A DNA stretch of 62,311 nt, taken from positions 1 to 62,311 of the forward strand of contig JAIEQM010000023.1 in NCBI GenBank assembly GCA_019747705.1. The letters are read 5' to 3'. Numbering within the stretch: the stretch's first letter is position 1; each line of letters starts with the position of its first letter. Below the pieces are notes generated by a model. The model was not told the DNA's origin. It saw only the letters and a program-made list of their open reading frames with translations, and ran no database searches. Source of the stretch: Chitinophagaceae bacterium. Its GTDB lineage: Bacteria; Bacteroidota; Bacteroidia; Chitinophagales; Chitinophagaceae. Made by a program: the position numbers and the translations under genes. This document shows, one piece after another, positions 57,918 to 62,311 of the stretch.

Positions 57918-58918
57918 AAAATTTGATTTGCCCTTATTCTCAAAAGAGGTATAAGGAATGTTTAAAAATTGTTTTGCTTTTTGCAGGTGATCAATCTGCG
58001 GTGCTGCAACACTGTATTTTGAATACGAGTGCAAGATGGGATAGAGAAAAATGGTGGTTTCCCGGTTGGGCACAAAAGGGAACGGAAAGGAATAAAAAGG
58101 CACGAAATGGAACGAAAGGGAATGAAAGGGAGCAGAAGGGATGATTTGGGCACAAATGGGCACGAATGGTTTTGCCACTGATTTCACAAATTTACACAGA
58201 TACAAATGGGGGCCACGAATTGCACGAATGTGCACGAAAGTTAAAGGAATAACTAATTGCCACAGATTACAGAGATGAAAACAAAAAAGAAACAATTTAG
58301 GGCAACCCAGGGCAACCTTATAGGGAGGTGATGGGAAGGAGATAGGGGCGTGAGGTGAGTGTAATAGATATTGTAAAAAATGAATACATTTTTCTATAAG
58401 AGGCCTTTTTAATTCATTCTATGGCTACAAAAAAGTATGTTTTACCGACCGTATTTTCATCATTTTTTTAAAAATAAGTAGAATTTTAAATTCTAGTTAT
58501 TCACATTTTTTTTTCACAGTTAAACGTTACCGCTATAGTCATAAGCTATAACGTTTAAAATTTCAAATTCAACATTTTTATAAAATTCAACAAAATGGCC
58601 TTTTATGTTAAGTAAATGTTTCTTATTTTCATAGTTATTCATATTCAGGGTTTTACTACCCGGTTAGTGGTATTGCTGGTTTTTTGGGTTGAATTTATTT
58701 TCAATTCGAAATTGATTGCAACTGCGATGGGCTTACCGAGGTGATGAACAAAAACGAAAAGTAATTGACCTCTCAAATGATGAAATGCAGTTGCTTCCGG
58801 AAAAAACCGGTAAAAAAGGGGTTTTTTCCCTTGGAGGAGCAGATGATGAAATTTACTTTCATCCCTGCAAAAGAGAACTAATTATAATTATGTGTAAACG
58901 CCAACAACTATCTTTATA
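57918..58918. other. 1-kb non-coding region with purine-rich and dispersed repeats
   Basis: 58065-58165 is strongly purine-biased on the plus strand, with repeated AAAGGGAA/GGCACGAA-type words. 58166-58280 holds the GCCACTGATTTCACAAAT, CACGAATTGCACGAATG and CCACAGATTACAGAGATG words known as intergenic repeats in many environmental bacteria. 58321-58700 is AT-rich with a small hairpin (AAACGTTA near 58523, TAACGTTT near 58549). An open frame at 58716-58919 is not convincing as a gene. Promoters for both flanking genes should be here. Confidence 0.55.
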
Positions 58919-60427
58919 ATGAGAAGCAATTACCGCACGGTACTGATATTTGCATTACTGCTCCACTTCTCCTGCACCATCACTGCGCAGGACAGTTCCC
59001 GTTCATTTATTGATAAGATACTTTCATTACCGGATAAAGTATTTGGTAAAATTGATCAACAATCTCAAAAGCTCAATAACCGCCTTACACACCAAACAGA
59101 AAAATATCTTTCCAAACTAGAAAAACAGGAACAAAAACTCAAACGTAAACTGTGGCACACTGATTCTTTAAAAGCCAAAGAACTGTTTGGCAATGTAGAA
59201 GAACGTTATGCAAAATTGCGAGAACAACTTAACAGTAGTAATACTCCTCAACCTTTGAACAGTGTTTATTCAGCTCATGCAGATTCATTGACAACCGTGT
59301 TAAACTTTTTAAATGAAAACCCTGCGCTAAAAGAAGCAAAGAACATCAGCAAAAACCTTAGTTCCAATTTGAGAAATGTAACAGCACTGCAAAACAAATT
59401 CAACCAAACAGAACAGATTCGAAAACAAATAAAGGCAAGACAGGAAGCACTGAAACAACAGTTGCAAAACACACCACTTGCAAAACAGTTGGCGAAATAC
59501 AAGAAGCAAGCTTATTACTACCAGGCTCAATTGAAAGAATACAGAGAGGCGCTCAATGATCCAAAATTATTGGGAGCAAAACTGGTGGAAGTTGCTAGGG
59601 ATATCCCTGCGTTCAGGCAATTTTTTGCCAATAATTCGGAGTTATCATCAATGTTTCTTGTACCGGGTAATAATGGTTTCGCCACTGCTAATCAGGCATC
59701 TTTTACCGGCTTGCAAACAAGAGCAGGGGTGCAGAGTCTGTTACAGGAACGCTTTGGCTCAACAGCAGCATCTCTCGGAGGTGGAGGCAGCAGTAACTAT
59801 ATGCAGCAGCAAATGCAGGCAGCACAGGGACAAATGCAACAATTAAAAGACAAGGCAATGAGATTGGGGCAAATGAGCAGTGGAAACGAAAATGAGGAAC
59901 TTGATTTTGTTCCGGATCAAACCAAAACAAAATCACTCAAACAACGCCTTGTATTTTCATCGAGTATACAAACAAACAGGAGCCGTGGTTTTTTTGTAAA
60001 CTCGGCGGATATAGGATTATCACTGGGCATGAAGCTGAATGATAAATCAGTAATTGGTTTGGGAGGTTCATATCGTGCCGGTTTAGGTACTGGTTTCAAT
60101 AATATCAGGTTGACTCATGAGGGAATCAGTTATCGAAGTTATATCGATTGGAAGCCTTCATTAAGGTTTCTTGGACAGTTTGGCAAAAGCATTTGGGTGA
60201 GCGGTGGCTATGAGCGTAACTATTTTGCCGTATTCAACCGCATTGATGAATTGCGTGATGTTAATGCATGGAAAGCCAGCCTCTTGCTCGGAGCCAGCAA
60301 GGTGGTAGATGTACGGAGCAGATTTTTTAAGAAAACAAAATTGAGTTTATTGTATGATTTTAATTGGCGCACACCAGGCAATGTTCAAACACAACCCATT
60401 TTGTTGCGTATAAATTACCAATTTTAA
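58919..60427 (+). CDS. Exported coiled-coil protein with C-terminal beta-barrel
   Basis: A 502-residue protein with a signal peptide (about 1-23, CTITAQ). A long helical, probably coiled-coil region covers about 35-190 (QKLNNRLTHQTEKYLSKLEKQEQKLKRKL, RKQIKARQEALKQQLQ), a Gln/Met/Gly-rich linker about 285-320 (GGGGSSNYMQQQMQAAQGQM), and a C-terminal strand-rich part (about 345-502) ending RINYQF, as in outer-membrane barrels. It is 36 bp upstream of the RHS-type gene. I infer that it may help export or anchor that protein. A near -7 element (TATCTTTA) lies 3 nt before the ATG. Confidence 0.78.
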   Translation: MRSNYRTVLIFALLLHFSCTITAQDSSRSFIDKILSLPDKVFGKIDQQSQKLNNRLTHQTEKYLSKLEKQEQKLKRKLWHTDSLKAKELFGNVEERYAKLREQLNSSNTPQPLNSVYSAHADSLTTVLNFLNENPALKEAKNISKNLSSNLRNVTALQNKFNQTEQIRKQIKARQEALKQQLQNTPLAKQLAKYKKQAYYYQAQLKEYREALNDPKLLGAKLVEVARDIPAFRQFFANNSELSSMFLVPGNNGFATANQASFTGLQTRAGVQSLLQERFGSTAASLGGGGSSNYMQQQMQAAQGQMQQLKDKAMRLGQMSSGNENEELDFVPDQTKTKSLKQRLVFSSSIQTNRSRGFFVNSADIGLSLGMKLNDKSVIGLGGSYRAGLGTGFNNIRLTHEGISYRSYIDWKPSLRFLGQFGKSIWVSGGYERNYFAVFNRIDELRDVNAWKASLLLGASKVVDVRSRFFKKTKLSLLYDFNWRTPGNVQTQPILLRINYQF

Positions 60428-60463
60428 AATAAAAGGATTCAAAAAACAGATAACAGATTTTAT

Positions 60464-62239
60464 ATGATGAAGCACTTTGCAAAACACAGCCTTACTGCTG
60501 TTATATTGTTGATTTCAGTTTCAATTACTTTACAGGCGCAGGATGGGAAAAGCACACCCGGCAAAGTAAATATAGCCTCTCCTAACGCTGCCTCACTTGG
60601 AAAGTTTGGGGATATACCGGTAAGTTATCATACGGGTATTCCGCAAATAAGCATACCGATACATGAAATAAGGGATGGGAGTCTTTCTGTACCTATCAGC
60701 ATCAGTTATCATGCAGGTGGCTTAAAAGTAGATGAACAGGATAGTTGGGTAGGTGCCGGCTGGGCATTGAATGCCGGAGGTGTAATAACCAGAACTGTTA
60801 AAAATAAACCGGATGAAAGACAACCACAGGCAATGCAGCAGTATGGTCATTTTTCTGAGTATGGAATGGCCAGCTATCATGAACAATTGCTGGGAGCTCC
60901 TCAGGCTTCCATCAATTATGATACGGAGCCGGATCTTTTTTCCTTTAGTTTTAATGGATACAGTGGTAAATTCTATTTTAATGATGACAGGACTCCTATA
61001 CTAGTGCCTGAGTCTGATTTAAAAATTGAAACGGTGTATGTGCCTGGTACTACATGGGGTACACTGGCTCCCGGAACATTAAATGGTGAAGTAGGGATTC
61101 AAACAATTATTATTACCACTCCAGATGGCACCAAATATTATTTTGGTATAAGACAAGGCGAAACACTCACCTGTACCGCTCCGGGTAATTGCCAGCCAGT
61201 AGAAGTTACTGTATCTTATAATTCCAATTCTGGATTTGGTTCATTAGCACAACCTATTTCCAGTTGGTATTTGCATAAGATAATATCTGCTGATGGAAAC
61301 AATGCCATCAACCTGTATTATGAACGTGATAAGTACGCTTTTTATACTTATTCAAGCAGCGTAAACGGTTTAACTTCAGCCTCATCGAATCAATATGAAA
61401 TTGTAAAAAATTTTGTGTCTGGTGTACGATTGAGGGAGATTAGGGCCACTCATGAAAAGGTGGAGTTTGAACAAGGTAGCGTAAGACAAGATTTATCAAG
61501 ATGGGAAACGGGAATTGATGAAAACATCGTTGATAACCTGAATCAAACCTCAAAGGCACTTGGAGTTATAAAGCTCATTGACAATTCAGGTTTTTGCTAT
61601 AAAAAATTTGTGCTGACGCATGGTTATTTTGTAAACACAACACCCCTTACTAATTCTGTATTTGCCAGCACCGGTGTGAATTTACAATCCGACACCCGTC
61701 GATTAAAGCTCCTTACCATACAGGAACAAACAGGCAATGGAACAGTTACGAAGCCTGCTTTTAGCTTTGATTATTTTACCGAACCCATAGCCCGCAGAAT
61801 GAGTTTTTCCAAAGATCACTGGGGTTACAATAATGGCGTAACAACCAATCAATCACTATTCCCCCTGCTATCAACAAGTACGGGTACTGTTTTCATAACA
61901 AATGGTAATGCCAACCGTGATGCTGTTTGGCCAGCTATGCGTGGTGGTGCATTAAAACAAATTACATACCCCACAGGTGGCCGCACGGAATTTGAGTTTG
62001 AGCCGCATACATTTGCCGCTACTGTTAATAGCCAGATGGCTGACAGAATAGTTGGTGGATTGCGAATCAAGTCTATCTCCAATATGGACCCTGTCACTAA
62101 TCAAACCATTGTTACAAATTATTCCTATCAATATTCCAGCAATGCCAGTCTTACCGGTTTATCCAGTGGCTTATTGTTTGGGAAGCCTGTTTATATACAG
62201 GTGTTTAGAAATGAATGGTTTAAGCGTACAAATCTTTAA
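60464..62239 (+). CDS. N-terminal part of an RHS-type surface protein, probably truncated
   Basis: 591 residues. A signal peptide (about 1-26) is followed by the opening of Bacteroidota RHS-repeat proteins: SPNAASLGKFGDIPVSYHTGIPQISIPI, SYHAGGLKVDEQDSWVGAGWALNAGGVITRTV, and later RRMSFSKDHWGYNNG and MRGGALKQITYPTGGRTEFEFEPH. Such proteins normally run on for hundreds of residues of YD-repeats and a core plus toxin tip. Here the frame stops at TAA 62237 after FKRTNL, before any YD-repeat. It is either broken (for example by an inserted element starting near 62220) or a short orphan. Confidence 0.85.
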   Translation: MMKHFAKHSLTAVILLISVSITLQAQDGKSTPGKVNIASPNAASLGKFGDIPVSYHTGIPQISIPIHEIRDGSLSVPISISYHAGGLKVDEQDSWVGAGWALNAGGVITRTVKNKPDERQPQAMQQYGHFSEYGMASYHEQLLGAPQASINYDTEPDLFSFSFNGYSGKFYFNDDRTPILVPESDLKIETVYVPGTTWGTLAPGTLNGEVGIQTIIITTPDGTKYYFGIRQGETLTCTAPGNCQPVEVTVSYNSNSGFGSLAQPISSWYLHKIISADGNNAINLYYERDKYAFYTYSSSVNGLTSASSNQYEIVKNFVSGVRLREIRATHEKVEFEQGSVRQDLSRWETGIDENIVDNLNQTSKALGVIKLIDNSGFCYKKFVLTHGYFVNTTPLTNSVFASTGVNLQSDTRRLKLLTIQEQTGNGTVTKPAFSFDYFTEPIARRMSFSKDHWGYNNGVTTNQSLFPLLSTSTGTVFITNGNANRDAVWPAMRGGALKQITYPTGGRTEFEFEPHTFAATVNSQMADRIVGGLRIKSISNMDPVTNQTIVTNYSYQYSSNASLTGLSSGLLFGKPVYIQVFRNEWFKRTNL

Positions 62240-62260
62240 TGACTATCCGCAATTTGGAAT

Positions 62261-62300
62261 AACTAATTATTTTAGCTATTTTTGCCTAAATTAATTAGTT
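62261..62300 (+). promoter_or_regulatory. Promoter embedded in an inverted repeat
   Basis: AACTAATTA (62261-62269) and TAATTAGTT (62292-62300) are perfect complements. Between them lies TATTTTTG (62277-62284), a perfect -7 element. An ATG follows at 62301. This could be the left end of an insertion element or an operator overlapping a promoter. Confidence 0.5.
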
Positions 62301-62311
62301 ATGGACATAGG
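62301..62311 (+). CDS. Possible start of a gene cut by the window edge
   Basis: ATG GAC ATA GG at the window end, placed 16 nt after a -7 element. Only three codons are visible. Product unknown. Confidence 0.25.

Noticed and set aside
57918..58295. Upstream extension of the 251-residue unknown protein
   Set aside because: It is the complement of the purine-rich repeat tract, giving a Phe/Pro/Ser-rich string; MARQKG at 57917 is the natural start.
58716..58919. 67-codon open frame before the coiled-coil outer-membrane gene
   Set aside because: Low-complexity, no recognisable domain, contains small hairpins, and ends exactly at the next start; more likely leader or promoter DNA.

Overview
The window is chromosomal DNA of a Bacteroidota bacterium, most probably family Chitinophagaceae or a close relative. 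The grounds are: a short primary sigma factor without region 1.1; repeated TAnnTTTG -7 promoter elements, the Bacteroidota primary sigma signature; many secreted proteins with TPR, PKD, RHS and TonB domains; and a complex I operon of the Bacteroidota kind with a short NuoG. No rRNA, tRNA or CRISPR array is visible. The genus is not determined.

Layout. 1-180: a tandem hairpin repeat. 229-11378: housekeeping and envelope genes (extracytoplasmic superoxide dismutase, LPS-export permease, rpoD, glycosyltransferases, ffh, rpsP, rimM). 11457-12000: a PemK/MazF-type toxin-antitoxin pair. 12589-18478: two divergent transcription units, an ECF sigma factor with a membrane-anchored TPR regulator on one side and a PKD/beta-barrel protein with a CHAT (caspase-like) protease on the other. 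18882-27963: lipoproteins, dinB, a 1-Cys peroxiredoxin, a REP-associated transposase (RAYT) inside its own repeat array, an M19 peptidase and a pseudouridine synthase. 27953-33948: rRNA/tRNA modification genes, a RelE-type pair placed directly ahead of a thiolase, hisS and a tyrosine phosphatase. 34132-38012: a TonB, PstS-like lipoprotein and TPR group. 38127-56149: nuoA-N. 56185-62311: a MITE-like element, a small gene set of unknown function, a coiled-coil outer-membrane protein and the 5' part of an RHS-type gene that stops early near the window edge.

The most striking region is the nuo operon. All fourteen subunit genes are present and co-directional, but five successive junctions (D/E, E/F, F/G, G/H, H/I) each hold a two-gene module that is not part of complex I: an AbiEii-like nucleotidyltransferase pair, DUF2442/DUF4160 (followed by two small membrane genes), an AAA15 ATPase with a TOPRIM-like partner, HicA/HicB, and MntA/HepT. 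Several are fused to the nuo reading frames by 1-8 nt stop/start overlaps. Two of the modules carry one lesion each in one gene: a W-to-stop change in DUF4160 and a 1-nt frameshift in hicA. With the two modules outside nuo this makes seven toxin-antitoxin or defence-like gene pairs in 62 kb. The AAA15/TOPRIM pair is the best candidate for a little-described defence system.

A second theme is small palindromic repeats. At least four families are present. One copy of a 27-29 bp element lies in frame inside the nuoC coding sequence, and others sit immediately upstream of the nuoF, nuoK and rimM start codons. A third theme is start-codon-proximal promoters: several genes have a perfect TAnnTTTG only 4-8 nt before the start codon, which implies leaderless or nearly leaderless mRNAs.
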